Assembly (NCBI GenBank): GCA_028015205.1 | Contig: CM051515.1 | Coordinates: forward strand, 11,116,001 to 11,180,000 | Origin: Mytilisepta virgata | Lineage: Eukaryota; Mollusca; Bivalvia; Mytilida; Mytilidae | Length of the DNA: 64,000 nt | Direction: 5' to 3' | In this document: piece by piece, positions 34,099 to 45,301 of the stretch | How the letters are laid out: the number at the start of each line of letters is the position of its first letter | How positions within the stretch are numbered: the first letter of the stretch is position 1 | The notes under the pieces: model-generated | Database searches by the model: none | Told to the model about the DNA's origin: nothing | The model's input: the letters and a program-made list of their open reading frames with translations, nothing else | Translations under genes and position numbers: made by a program

Positions 34099-34691
34099 TT
34101 TTCAATATCGTAAGGAATGATTTTCCAAAAGCACTAAAATCTAAATTTTCCGTCGTACTTCCACTCGATTTATAGGTTTAACTGTGAATCAATTCATCGG
34201 TATCTGTTCAAAAAGGTAATATGACGATAGAATTAACAGGTTTGTGCAGACTTTTAACTGTTTTAGAGTTCACAACACTAGGAATTTGTCATGCGCATCC
34301 TACGCTACCTTAAGTATTTAACATTTCTTAAATAGATAAAAATGGGAAAATCATCAAAAATGGGGTACTTTCAAATGACCGTAGCAAATAAATAAGTCCA
34401 CCACCATTTAAAAAACAAAGCAAAAACCTGACCCTACAAAAAATGGTGTGCGTGTCTATTTTCTCTAACAAAAACAAACAAAAACGAAAACAAAAACAAT
34501 AATTACCCTTTCCCAACCAAAAAGACAAAACAAAAATAGCGCATGTGTCTAATCTTCAAAATATATATTTTATATAAGATTAACGTTTCACCATTGCTGA
34601 ATAAATTATACAAAAATGCATGAAATAACCTCTGCAAATAGGGCTGCATCTTTGCTTCATTTTCCAAAACAAATAAGTAGTAAAATTTCTA

Positions 34692-34775
34692 TTATGCTGC
34701 TGATGAGAGGTAACTCCTTGAAATGCGTCGTATACAGCACAGTATAAATTTACTATATCTAATATTAATACCAAT
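34692..34775 (+). repeat. Dispersed 85-bp repeat, copy 1
   Basis: ATGCTGCTGATGAGAGGTAA, CTCCTTGAAATGCGTCGTAT and TATATCTAATATTAATACC match 40690-40772 almost base for base. Confidence 0.85.
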
Positions 34776-34800
34776 TCTCTGTAAGGACCATACTATTTGA

Positions 34801-35888
34801 ATAGGAGGGTGGAAATGCATGTTCTTAGAACTAAGCCATACTTTGTCAAATTATTCATCTAATCATAAAACACAACGGAAGAATTTTTTTGGAAAAACAT
34901 CGTGCGCTACCATGGTAACAACTGCCATTCAATTTTGGCGAATTGGCCTCATATTAAGCCTTTTTGTGAAAAATACCATTTTCCAGAATTAAATAAAACT
35001 AAACCACTATATAATTGAGGAAAAGTATTCGCATACAAGCATTATATGCTTTTTTGATAATATTTTTGCTATGTCTCATTTATTCCAGTCTCACACCTTT
35101 TCAAGAAAAATTCGTACGAACATGTGCAAGTTTCAGAAAATCCAAAATTTGAAAATTTTGTATTTTTAAGTATAATTTAAGCTAACTTTACTAAATGTTG
35201 TCAAAACAAATTAGAATTTATTTTTTGTTCACTAACTAGGTATATCATAAAGAAATTAATAAAAAAATAAAACTATGGATGACGCATTAAAAGTCATGCT
35301 AAAAATAGCTTTAATCAGTATTTGGTCAAAATCAGTCAATAAAATTAAGATCCTGTTTTTGAAAAAAAATAATTTAAAGGTTGTAGACACAAAGGTTGTA
35401 ATTATGTGGAACACAGTGTGATATTTTAATAAAAAAAAAAAAAGCAAAATCAAAGGACTGCCTTCATTTTTTGTGTGCATAGCAACAATTTGTTGCCTTA
35501 GTAACAGATATTTTTTGGTAAAATCAAGCAATCTATACCAATGGAAAAGTACAAAAATACATAAAGACACTGCTATGTATAGACAATATTTTGACAAAAT
35601 GCATATTTTAATATTTTATAACAGTAAGGTAAAATATACCATTAGCAACATTATATCACCATAGCAACCATACAAACATAAACTTTTGAAGTCTTGTATC
35701 TCTTGATTATGCCCTTCCCCCTTCATCAGATTCTCTCTACCCTCGACCATTAATCATGTCCTTTAACAGGGTAACTTTACAGAGGCAAAAAAAATTCTTA
35801 CACTTCTGAGAAAGTTCCTCCCACTTTTAAATGGGAAATGGTTGCTAATATAAGTTTTTATAGTTTTCTGTGTTGTTCTTACTGTTGA
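34801..35888. other. Intergenic, nothing recognised
   Basis: AT-rich sequence. A 113-codon minus frame at 35256-35597 is Phe/Leu/Ile rich, the reading of A/T runs, and is not supported as a gene. Confidence 0.5.
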
Positions 35889-36140
35889 CTTATTTGCAAC
35901 TCTGCTAATTACGAAGAAAAATTTATTGACTGTATAAACATAAGTGATAAGCAGTTACTGCTTAATATAGATCCCTCAGATCAGAGACTTAGATGGGAGC
36001 TTTTTATGGTTTCATCTGCTGTGGTTTTTCCGATGAATGGAATCCATTCATTGGTGTACGAGGACTTGCAGATTAGGGGTGCTAACCCCGGTATAAAGAA
36101 ATGTCGAAGTCCATGTTTGGCAATGGAGAAACTGAAATAA
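35889..36140 (+). CDS. Orphan coding-like stretch without a start codon
   Basis: An open frame runs from just after TGA (35886-35888) to TAA at 36138-36140 (83 codons). The reading includes EEKFIDCINISDKQLLLNID, then RLRWELFMVSSAVVFPMNGI, then VYEDLQIRGANPGIKKC. The balanced composition and lack of low complexity look like real protein. There is no good acceptor before it (no AG between the TGA and the first codons). It may be a decayed exon, a fragment of a retrosequence or a 3'-terminal exon with a misjudged border. I do not recognise the family. Confidence 0.35.
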   Translation, partial: LICNSANYEEKFIDCINISDKQLLLNIDPSDQRLRWELFMVSSAVVFPMNGIHSLVYEDLQIRGANPGIKKCRSPCLAMEKLK

Positions 36141-36419
36141 ATATGCTAACTAATGTATACTCCTGCACTTCCAAATGTTAATATTACTCTCTCTATATAT
36201 ATATGGTATAGCAGAATTTCAAAGTATCAACCAACAATGCGAAGAAAACTAGGGTATAACAAAATTTCATTGTTTTTGCAACAGAATTTGCCGTGTCACC
36301 TAAATCACTTCACATTACAACTCAAAATCATCAAATTTCAGATCAAATATCAAATCATTAAAGAAAACATTGACATTATATTTCATGTTTTTGTTAGTTA
36401 CCTACTGGCAATGCTGAAG

Positions 36420-36830
36420 GGGACTATAGGTTTGCACTCCGTCCGTCCGTCCGTTAGTCAGTCACACTTCAGTTTTCTGGACTTTTTCAGAAACTCTTTA
36501 ACCATTTGGTATGTGAGCTTATAATGACGAGTTACAGATCAAGTTTGAGTTTCACGCTGATCGGATAATTATTGAGAGAGTTATTGCCCTTGGAATTAGG
36601 TATTAATGCCAAAATAATAGTTTTCTGGACTTTTTTCAGAATCCGTTTAACCAAAAGATCTTATTTTTGGTATGTGAGCTTATAATGATGAAATATATAT
36701 CAAGTTTGAGTTTCACGCTGAACGGATAATTATTGTGAGAGTTATGGCCCTTGGAAATAGGAATTATTGCCTAAATAGCAAATGCTTACAATGATGAGCT
36801 GCAGAGCAAGCTGATCGGGTTATTATTGTG
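36420..36830 (+). repeat. Dispersed repeat with two internal units of about 180 bp
   Basis: GGTATGTGAGCTTATAATGA, then TCAAGTTTGAGTTTCACGCT, then GGATAATTATTG and TGGCCCTTGGAA occur twice (about 36508 and 36670). The repeat is preceded by a CCGTCCGTCCGTTAGTCAGT start. It resembles a widespread non-coding invertebrate DNA-element style, but I cannot name it. Confidence 0.75.
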
Positions 36831-37086
36831 TACCCCTTTTAGAGTTCACTCTGTCGATACGTTTTCCAACTCACACACTCGAGGAGATTTTGTGTGTTTT
36901 CTCACAGCTCAAGCCGGTAGTTGACATTGTATTGCCTGGCAATACTGTCAGAATGCTTGTTGATATAGTAAAATTTAAAACATGTTTAAGTGTTCCAAAC
37001 AGGAATTGAAAATGGTAGAGCTAAAATATGCTTATATAGAACAACTCAACATTATCAATCTGCCAACCAAATTGTAATTTTTTTTT

Positions 37087-37450
37087 TAGTGCCCCGCCAC
37101 GAACGTGACTGGGGCATATAGATTTACCCTTGCCCGTCTGCCCAGACGTACTGATTTGTTAAGTTTTGCGTTTAGCTCCATTTCTCAGAAACCTATAGTA
37201 ATATATCAATGATATTTCACCACTACAGTTCTTTTGTATAGTACAACACAGTTCAGCAACACTTGGTTCGCTATGACCTATATTTCATGCTTCTGTTATT
37301 TTGGTTAAGTTTTGCGTTGATTTTCATTTCTCAGAAACCTATAGATATATATCAATGATATTTCACCACTACAGTCCGCTTGTATAGTACAACGCAGTTC
37401 AACAACACCTATATTGTTTTTAGGGCGGGGCTTCCGTGTCTTATAGACAC
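37087..37450 (+). repeat. Dispersed repeat with GCCCCGCC ends and two internal units
   Basis: It starts with GTGCCCCGCCACGAACGTGA and ends near TTTTAGGGCGGGGCTTCCGT, so the ends are short inverted repeats (GCCCCGCC / GGGCGGGGC). Inside, AGTTTTGCGTT, TTTCTCAGAAACCTATAG, ATCAATGATATTTCACCACT and GTATAGTACAACACAGTTCA occur twice. Confidence 0.7.
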
Positions 37451-37755
37451 ATTGTCTAGTTATTCCTATAGATGCAAACTAGTGATAAATTTCTTAATCA
37501 TTTGGTATATTCAAATTTTCAAAGTTTCAGTATGTGGCCGTGCATTAGACAGCACTATATAATTCAACATTACCAAGCTATCCTACAAATATAAAATCAT
37601 TTAATGAATACAAGCAAATAAAACTTTAACGCAAAAATTTGTAAAAGTTGAGTTGGAGTTGCTAAATAAACAAAAAAGCATGATTACAACATAGATAACA
37701 TAAGAAGATAAAGTGATCAGTATATATATGATGCACCCAGCTATTATTTGCAGGC

Positions 37756-38125
37756 TACACTATATACCAACGGGGATAAGCCTAGGTCAAAAGACAAAAA
37801 AGTTACAACCCGGACAAGGAAATACTATAATTTTAGTCACAATTTGACCTTGTGGTCAATGGTCAAGGGAAGGTCATAGTGATACACGGCACACCACTTC
37901 ATGGTAATACAACTACATAACAAAGGGTATAAGCCTAGGTCAAAAGACAAAAAAGTTACAACCCGGACAAGCAAATACTATAATTTTAGTCACAATTTGA
38001 CCTTGAGGTCAAAGGTTTTAGGGAAGGTCATAATGGTACACGACATACACCCTCATGGTAATACACCTACATACCAAAGGGTATAAGCCTAGGTCAAAGG
38101 CAAAAAAGTTGTGACCTGGACAAGC
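37756..38125 (+). repeat. Tandem repeat, 153-154 bp unit, about 2.4 copies
   Basis: AAGCCTAGGTCAAAAGACAA starts units at 37778, 37931 and (AAGCCTAGGTCAAAGGC) 38085. Each full unit has AGTTACAACCCGGACAAG, ATTTTAGTCACAATTTGACC and GGGAAGGTCATA. Confidence 0.9.
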
Positions 38126-39535
38126 TTCGCTGAGAAGAAGAAAAAGATAAGAAGAATAAGAAGTAGAATTGCAATTACGACCAATAGCAGATGTCGCCCC
38201 CAAGGAGGCAATTTTGAAAATTTTTGTATTTCGATGATTACAGCTTGTTTGTCATCCCAAAATTAGCCTAGATATCAATTTTCATTGAAATTGGACAATG
38301 TTCAGGTTTTCGTCATTTTTTAAAAATGGTTGCCAAACGTCTCCAACCGATCGTGATTTTTTTAATGAACATGTTCTACTTATCATACTTTACAAAAGTA
38401 CAAAGTTTCATGAAATTCTATGGTGCAATTTTTGAGATATGAAAGTTTCCAAAAATTTTCATACTTTTTCCGTTTCCATGGCAACGGCAGCCATTTTGAA
38501 ACATTTTAATGTTACATGAACAACTAAACTTGGTGATCATTATTACTATGATGTTTCATAAATATTGTTCCAGCCATCTCATTCTCTGAGAACTCGTCCG
38601 GACAAAATTAGGTGGAAGAATAAAAATAAAAAAACAAAAAACAAATAGAACAATAACAATATGTCGACTATGTCTGAGGCGACATAATAAGAATAAATAC
38701 TACACAAACAAGATGTCTCCTTTCTATGAAGGGGAGACATAATAATTAATTGTGCAGAAAACAATGTAAGCATATAAGGTCCAGGTTTTCACTTATGGAT
38801 TTTTTTATAACTGAATGGCTAACTGTGTATAAATATTGAAGAAGGATAACATACAATGTAGGTAAAACTGAGTGTCAACATTTTCTTGTTTGTCGGTTCT
38901 AAAGATGGTCATCAGTACAAAAGAAAATGGAAATTTCACTAATTTTTTACTCAGTCAATAAATGCAGTAAATATTTCACAAATAACATGAATAACAAAAG
39001 TCCTTCCTTGGGTAGAAGCTGTTTCTTTGAGTCCTTCTGTTGTACATGATAACAGAAAACAGCCAACAGTTAAGGGAAAGAAGGATAAAAGGCTTCCTTC
39101 CATACTTTGATAACATTCATATAAATTGTCAACTTTGAATATGACTTTTAATCCTCCAACTACGGCTGGCATAATGACATACATGTGTTATAAAAGATGT
39201 CGAATAACAAAAAGTATTTTTGCATTTGTTTACAAATGTATTTATATGGTATTCCACATTGTATCAGTAAAACTGAAAGAGTAAGAATAAATATAAAAGT
39301 GTATCTATTCTAGTACTACTGTAGGTTTCATTGTCACATTTTTTCTTCATGTCAATGAAAAAACATTTACCAAATCAGGTTTTTTTCTCAATTACAAGTA
39401 CAATGTTTTTTCCCTTCAAATATTGGGAAACAGAAAAAAAAATATTTTCAGAGTTAATAAGCAGGTCCCTAATACAAAAATATGGGGAATTGAAGATAAA
39501 TTATGTTGTATACCCCTTGTCTTGAGATGTCTGAA
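38126..39535. other. Intergenic, repeat-like, no supported gene
   Basis: It contains C/G-poor sequence with a TTTCCATGGCAACGGCAGCC block and a roughly 20-base GGAGACATAATAATTAATTG-type end. A 77-codon minus frame at 38951-39184 has a hydrophobic, Cys-containing reading but no exon borders, so I do not call it a gene. Confidence 0.4.
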
Positions 39536-39714
39536 TTATAAAATGTACATACGTGCACCAATAGGCACCCCAAGGCCGGTTGAAGCTAGAATTTTACACA
39601 TGATTTCTTTTGTGATTTTCCTGTCTCCTCTTGCTAATCCTTTGTGTATTGCTACAGATGATGGAATACCACACTTTCTTCTCACCCAGGTTACAAGCCA
39701 TGGTTTAAAGTGAA
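39536..39714 (-). CDS. Possible terminal exon of an unidentified gene
   Basis: On minus, the acceptor ATCTAATTTAG precedes a frame reading HFKPWLVTWVRRKCGIPSSV. It continues through AIHKGLARGDRKITKEIMCK and ILASTGLGVPIGARMYIL to TAA at 39536-39538. It is rich in Lys/Arg, Ala and Gly, unlike random AT-rich readings, so it looks coding. No upstream exon could be identified and I do not recognise the protein. It may be a fragment of a host gene or of a mobile element. Confidence 0.35.
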
Positions 39715-40009
39715 CTAAATTAGATAATGAAAGATATATTGTATTACAGATTTTCTGTTTTGTCTGTCTGCTACATACCAAATTCCTCAGTAATATTCAC
39801 ATTGGAGAGTTAAGCAAGGGGAAATAACTCTTATTTAAAAATGGTGTAAAAAAGGAGAGTTCAATATGCTTATGTTTCTAAATAAGCAGAGACCCCACTA
39901 TTTTTTGTTTTGAAATATGTAGTTCTGTATTTCTTCTTTTAAATGTTAAAAGAAATAATTCTTCTGAGCTTGATAAAATTATTTTTTCTCTTGTTCAAAG
40001 ATGGATATA

Positions 40010-40060
40010 TGCTAGATCATGGATATATGCTAGATCATGTTACTAGGTTCGATGGGACAG
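40010..40060 (+). repeat. Short direct duplication, 21 bp
   Basis: ATGGATATATGCTAGATC occurs twice in tandem (from about 40000 and 40021), ending in ATGTTACTAGG. Confidence 0.8.
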
Positions 40061-40689
40061 CTAACTCATTCTAGTTTACATGACAGTTTTTTCACTTCAT
40101 TTTACCATTATTTGGATATCACTCTGCTGTGTGGAAGCAGTAATTGAGCTCAACTTTGCAAAGAAAGTGTCATAATAAGTCTCCATATATGTCTGCTATA
40201 TTTTCGTCAGAAATGTGGAGTGTGGAAAATTGGCATGTCGTTTCCATGGTAACCAAGGCATTAAAATAAATTAAAGTTATGTTTTTCAATATATATTAGG
40301 AGGTCCTTCAAATTTTTGTCTAAATTGTAAAATCTATAACCATGCATTTCCAGCTAATTCTGGTCTTTACAGAGAATTGCTATTAATATCTTAGGATCGT
40401 TATTTTGAAACTCCTAGGACGATTCCTCTGCATGGTGGACACTAGGTCCCCGAGGGTATTCGCCAACCCAGCCGTCAGACTTGTCTGATATGATTATTCA
40501 TTGATTTGTTACAGAAATTACCAGTATTTAGCAAATTCAAAAATAATAGAAATACTAAGGGTTCATTCCTTATATTGCACATGGTAGATCTCCTTAGCTG
40601 AAATTTGGCTTCCTATTTCGGTATTTTTGGTTATGAGTACTTCTTGTTTAAAATAAGTTTGGTTTTTGGTCTTCCAAATGTTTCGGTTT

Positions 40690-40772
40690 TAATGCTGCTG
40701 ATGAGAGGTAACTCATTGAAATGCGTCGTATATAGCATAGTATAAATCTACTATATCTAATATTAGTATCTT
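40690..40772 (+). repeat. Dispersed 85-bp repeat, copy 2
   Basis: Same sequence as 34692-34775, same strand, with a few substitutions. Confidence 0.85.
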
Positions 40773-41500
40773 TGGATCGTTATTTTAATACCCTTAATGT
40801 ATATCTCTAATTTATCTATCATTCAGTGGAGTTCAAAGGGAAATCTTTCCTCATAAGGAATTATAAATTTATCTACTGCAGTCAAATACAACTGTTAAAA
40901 ACCAGTTGCTTGTTTAAAATTTAAAGCAATACCTAAATTTGTTGTATTGTTTTAAAAAATAAATAATAGAACTTTTATTTGTCATTAAACATAAAGATAT
41001 AGTTTGTGACAAAGACATACAAATACATATAAAGCAAATTTGGAGACCAAATATTATACGCATAAGTATTAGTAACAGACATTATAACATATCAAATGAA
41101 TTATGAGACTTCTGCCCTCAGTTCTAATGACTGCTTTAAAAAGAAGCCAACCATATATTTAAAAAATAAAGGAAAAACTGTACCTTAACTAGACGCAAAA
41201 TGGAGAATTGCTATTGTTATTGATTCAAAAATGTGTTTTCGTTGGTTCATTAGGACCCTGGACTATGGTCAACTATCTCATATATGCCCAAAACGTGTGA
41301 AATTTGACATTTATACTCTTGGACATTTTATTTGATAAGATTCAAGAACCTTTGACTTCTGTCCATTTGGACCCTGGAACCACCTTCAGTATCACAATTT
41401 CGTCAAAACCGTATGAAATCTGAAATCTACACGTTAAGTTTTTTTTTCCTTTGATAATAGACATGACGATTCTTAAATGTTTCCTTTTGTCCTTTTGGTC
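40773..41500. other. Intergenic, nothing recognised
   Basis: No open frame, repeat or motif worth reporting. Weakly repetitive phrases (GGACCCTGGA...) suggest old repeat sequence. Confidence 0.4.
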
Positions 41501-41509
41501 CCCGAACCA

Positions 41510-41830
41510 TGGTCAAATATCTGAAACGGGCAGCGTGGGGGTATTCTGTAGGAAGCAGAGACTGGTTCTCTTCCGGAGCACCCGAGCCTTCGCCCTGTTT
41601 TTTGGTGGGGTCCATGTTGTTCATATGTTTATATGTTTTAACTGTAGTGTTTGTATTGTTTTGGTCTTGTCTTCGTTGTTCTCCGGAGTTTGTCAGTTGT
41701 TTTCGTTTTTTTTTTCCTCTTTCGAATACCACTTTGGTATTTCTTGACTTTACTTTTAGTTCATTTGAACCCCAAACCTTAGTTTGCATAAATAAAGGTG
41801 CTAAATGTCAGTTCAGTCCAAAATTGTGAA
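41510..41830 (-). repeat. Dispersed repeat R1, long copy
   Basis: Reverse-complement copy of the blocks at 21510-22390 and 57546-57780. On plus it reads TAGGAAGCAGAGACTGG, TCCGGAGTTTGTCAGTTG, then CGAATACCACTTTGGTATTT and CTTGACTTTAC. Overlapping open frames on both strands (about 98-120 codons) are readings of the repeat. Confidence 0.8.
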
Positions 41831-42910
41831 ATCGGAGGTAACCCTCCTAGACTTTTCGTTAGATTTGTGACATGATTCAAGAACTTCATCCAGTTGCACC
41901 CGAGGCCCTCTGTCCAATATCTCAGTTTGAAATCTACACTTTAGTCTTTGATTAGAAACAGAACATGGTTATACTTCAAGAACTTCGTCCTTTGGTCTAC
42001 GTAGACACATGGCCCCGAACCCTAAACAAATAACTTGAAATCATTCAAACATATATGACATGACTTAAGATTCAAGAAGTTTTAAAGGTTTTTGTTCATT
42101 CGGACCCCTGTACTTAGTCAAAGGAAATCTACAGTTTCAAAAGACCTTTCATTTAATATACATGTGTGACATTTTGAGAAAAAAAATGTTAACACATGTT
42201 ATGTCGGAAACGACGGAGAGTAGCAAACTGGCTAATATATAAATAACACAAAACTGATAATTTATATCTGCAACCATGCATATCAAGAGAAAAAAACATT
42301 TTCCCACGATGTTTTATTGAAGAAAAAGCAATTTATAATTTACAACCACTTTAGAAAGTGAAATTAAAAGCGTATGTTCTACATAGGGCCTACACGATAA
42401 AAATAAGGTGACTGAAGGTCAATAAATATGTCTACAATTTCTGCATTTACAATGGGTTAAACATGTTCTTCCGTAACCCCAATATAAAGATACCTGTAAG
42501 GAAACACCACTTATATCTTATTGTTGTTTCATATCCGTGTCCATCCCACATTTGGCATCGTACTCGGTAAAATCTAGTCTTTAATAACCATACTTTTCTG
42601 AGCATTTATTATAATATCTGCTATTCTCTGATGTGGTGCACTTTCAGTTTACTAGTAGCAGTATTGAAAAATCAAAATTATTACAATTCGTGTGCATTAA
42701 GGGGTGCATTACATTTCCGTAAATTCATATTAAATGATAAGATGACTGCGCACATTTCATTTAAGTAATAATTCATTGGTGCCAATGGTTATTTTAACAT
42801 GTAAAGGCTAAAATTTGTTTATATTTTACAAAGCATCATTGAGGTGTAAAATATTAACACGGTTGTGATTCTATAGCGAAAGCGGCACGTCATATTATAA
42901 TTGTATTTAT
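41831..42910. other. Intergenic, nothing recognised
   Basis: Repeat-like phrases (CAAGAACTTCRTCC...) recur loosely between 41870 and 42110, with no clear unit. No gene. Confidence 0.4.
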
Positions 42911-43795
42911 TCCCGAACTTTGAAGAACTTCGGGGATATTGTTATAGCCCCGTCCGTCTGTCTGTCACACTTTCTTGTGTCCTACACTCCTGGTTCATTT
43001 TTAACTTTATGCATTTAATTTATATACAGTATTGTCACATAAGGTATGTAGATGGGCAATAAGGTTTTAGAATTTTCATTTTCAAACACTGGGGGCCACA
43101 GGGGTCGAATTTTTGGATTTTAAGATGTCGAATTTCATCAATTGGTAATTCAAGCTTGTGACCTAAACTCCTCTTTTATTTTTGACGTCATGCATTTAAT
43201 TTCTATACAGTATTATTACATACCGCATCTAGATGCGCAAAATTTTGATTTTAAAAAATTGGGGCCCACGGGGGTGAATTTTGAAAATTGTGAATTTAAG
43301 CTTGTGACCATAAGTGCTCTTTCAGTTTTCATTTTATGTATTTAATTTATATAAAAGATTGTCACATACTGTATTTAGATGCGCAGTATTGAATTTTGAA
43401 AATTGGGAATTTAAGCTTGTGACCTAAACAACTCTTTCTTTTTTCATTTTATGTATTTCATTTCTTTACGGTATTGTCACACACTGTATATAGATGTGCA
43501 ATAAGGTTTTAGAATTTTGATTTTCAAAAATTGGAGTCCACAGGGGTTTAATTTTAAAAATTGGGAATTATAAGTGGGTGACTGGAACTTTTCATCATTT
43601 TTCATTTTATATATTTTATTTCTATACAGTATTGTCATACACTGTATGCATATATGCAATAAGGTTTTAGAATTTTAATTTTCCAAAATTTGAGCATGTA
43701 TTCAAAGGTATAATTATGAATAAAGATCACAGGGATACAAAATGTGGGGAGTGCGGCGATAGCTGTCGTTGCCGACTGCCTCAGTCTAGTTTTAT
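42911..43795 (+). repeat. Tandem-repeat-bearing element T, copy B
   Basis: It starts with CCCGAACTTTGAAGAACTTC followed by GGGGATATTGTTAT and CCGTCCGTCTGTCTGTCACA. Decayed units then follow with landmarks at about 43055, 43230, 43380, 43496 and 43656. It ends with GGAGTGCGGCGATAGCTGTC, the end also seen at 48980-49020 in copy C. Confidence 0.85.
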
Positions 43796-44229
43796 ATTAC
43801 GATTACAATAAAATGTAAATTTTACTTCGATAGATTTTCCATATGATAGAAGGACATACAAAGTAAGCTATTTGTTTTATTTTTACCTAGTTATTAAATA
43901 AAGCAACATGTTCTAGCAAATCGATGATACTTGTTCTGAAATTGTTATAAGTGAGAGCATTACCATTTCACAACGCTGACGTTTTAATATTATTTGTAAA
44001 ATGAGTTTCAAAATTATATGTCAAATATATATCATGCTCGAAATACTATAACACCTACCGGTATCGAACAAAACATATATAATATAAAAATGTATAATTC
44101 AAGATTGTACATTTTAAGTCTGGATAACTGGAGAGCTATATTCCCACAAACGTATAATTAATAATTTGCTGATCATATTTATACGTAATTGTGCGCAAAG
44201 AAACAATCTTAACTTTGGGCAAACGTGTT

Positions 44230-44440
44230 CTTTACAATTAACCCATAATACCAGTTTAATCAAACCACTGTTTAGTTTCTGTACCAAGCCAGACTATCCT
44301 TACCCTCTGTTGTGTTTATTCTTCTGTTTTGTGCTCTTGTTTGTTAATTTTTGTCCGGAGTTTTGTCAGTTGGGCCTCTTTAATTGATTGGTACGTTATT
44401 GTTAATATTTTCTGTTATCCATTTTGGTTGTTTATAGTGA
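44230..44440 (+). repeat. Dispersed repeat family R2
   Basis: Opposite-orientation partner of 16560-16800 (CTGTACCAAGCCAGACTA; TTAATTGATTGGTACG). A related, shorter stretch at 44560-44690 is inverted relative to about 54530-54650: AACGCAATCCATTAGACAGA versus TCTGTCCAATGGATTACGTT. Confidence 0.5.
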
Positions 44441-44829
44441 TACCTTTGTTTCAAAATTCGCACATGCAAATTAAATTTGAGTTGCCTTTGTTTCAATGCA
44501 ATGGCAATCTTGTTTGATATTAATGTACCATCTATCGTTACTATACTTACCTTAAACAGAGAGGACAAACATACCCATTAGTAAGGAGCAAACAAAAACA
44601 AAAACGCAATCCATTAGACAGACAAACCCGCAAGACAAATGAACAACCACAAGCACAACAATAAACACTGATAACTTCGATATTGGAACACTGTTACACT
44701 AACAGTTAGTCAAATTTTGACCGTAAAATTTCTTAAGGGTGACATCAACTTATCACTGATAAAACCCTGATTAAGAACAGATTATACAAAACGTAGATCG
44801 TCCCCATAACATATCCTGCGTCCTTGGCT

Positions 44830-44940
44830 CTAAAACCGGTAGGCGTTTATTGTAATCCTCACGGTGTTTATATGTTTTAACTTACAAAATATTTCAAGCA
44901 TATTTAAAAATCGTTGAAACCAAATAGAAGATTACCTTTA
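44830..44940 (+). repeat. Dispersed repeat shared with 49465-49570
   Basis: AAACCGGTAGGCGTTTATTG, TTTCAAGCATATTT and GTTGAAACCA match AAATCGGTAGGAGTTTATAG, TTTCAAGCATATTTGAA and TTTGAAACTA near 49480-49565, in the same order. Confidence 0.6.
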
Positions 44941-45079
44941 AACAGGTCTTAGATACAAAGTTTCGTGCATATGAAAGCTTTTCTTGTGTGTATTAACTTA
45001 CACCAACTTGTATTAGTTTAGTAAGGTTAAGAACCTCCCGAATAATAAAAAATACATTCCATGTTAACTTGTTTTAAAA

Positions 45080-45301
45080 ATACAATACTTATCATTGCTT
45101 CATCAAAGTAGTCTTCGTGCAGTAACGTATACTTTATATTAAATCTCCCACAGTGATTGCAACTTTCTAATTTCTCTTTCGCAATGTCTAACATACACCA
45201 TGTACCTTGAATGCAATTAATGATTATCATTTCACCAACACTGTTATTAAAAAAATCTAGCAAAATTCCAAGTTCCACAAGCTACATCTAATATGTGCAT
45301 A
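45080..45301 (-). pseudogene. Decayed copy of methyltransferase exon 2
   Basis: Aligned by eye to 25378-25599 over its whole length. Defects: the acceptor AG is lost (TTTAACAG has become TTACATG). The SAM-loop glycines are replaced (AGGTG reads ACGTW). An indel in a T-run breaks the frame soon after motif I (TAGATTTTTTTAATAAC). The last codon before the retained GTATTT is ATT and not ATG. No copies of exons 1 or 3 are visible around it within the window, so it is a non-functional duplicate fragment. Confidence 0.85.

Larger units (their letters stand above)
33179..34800. repeat. Segmental duplication, copy A (right part)
   Basis: Blocks shared in order with 45428-46690: AAGTCTGGAATC; GTTTTCTTCACGAGTC; CATCTAATCGACAATTGATGC; CAATACCGTTATCACC; TAAGATTAACGTTTCACC; GAATAAATTATACAA; GCAAATAGGGCTG. 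The methyltransferase exon 1 itself has no visible counterpart in the other copy. Confidence 0.75.

Noticed and set aside
35256..35597. 113-codon minus frame, hydrophobic
   Set aside because: Phe/Leu-rich reading of A/T runs; no domain, and overlapping plus frame of similar quality.
41427..41829. Three overlapping frames of 98-120 codons on both strands
   Set aside because: All are readings of dispersed repeat R1, which has copies at 21.5-22.4 kb and 57.5 kb.
45027..45278. 83-codon minus frame as a second functional methyltransferase
   Set aside because: It is out of frame after motif I compared with exon 2, the SAM-loop glycines and the splice acceptor are lost, and exons 1 and 3 are missing.
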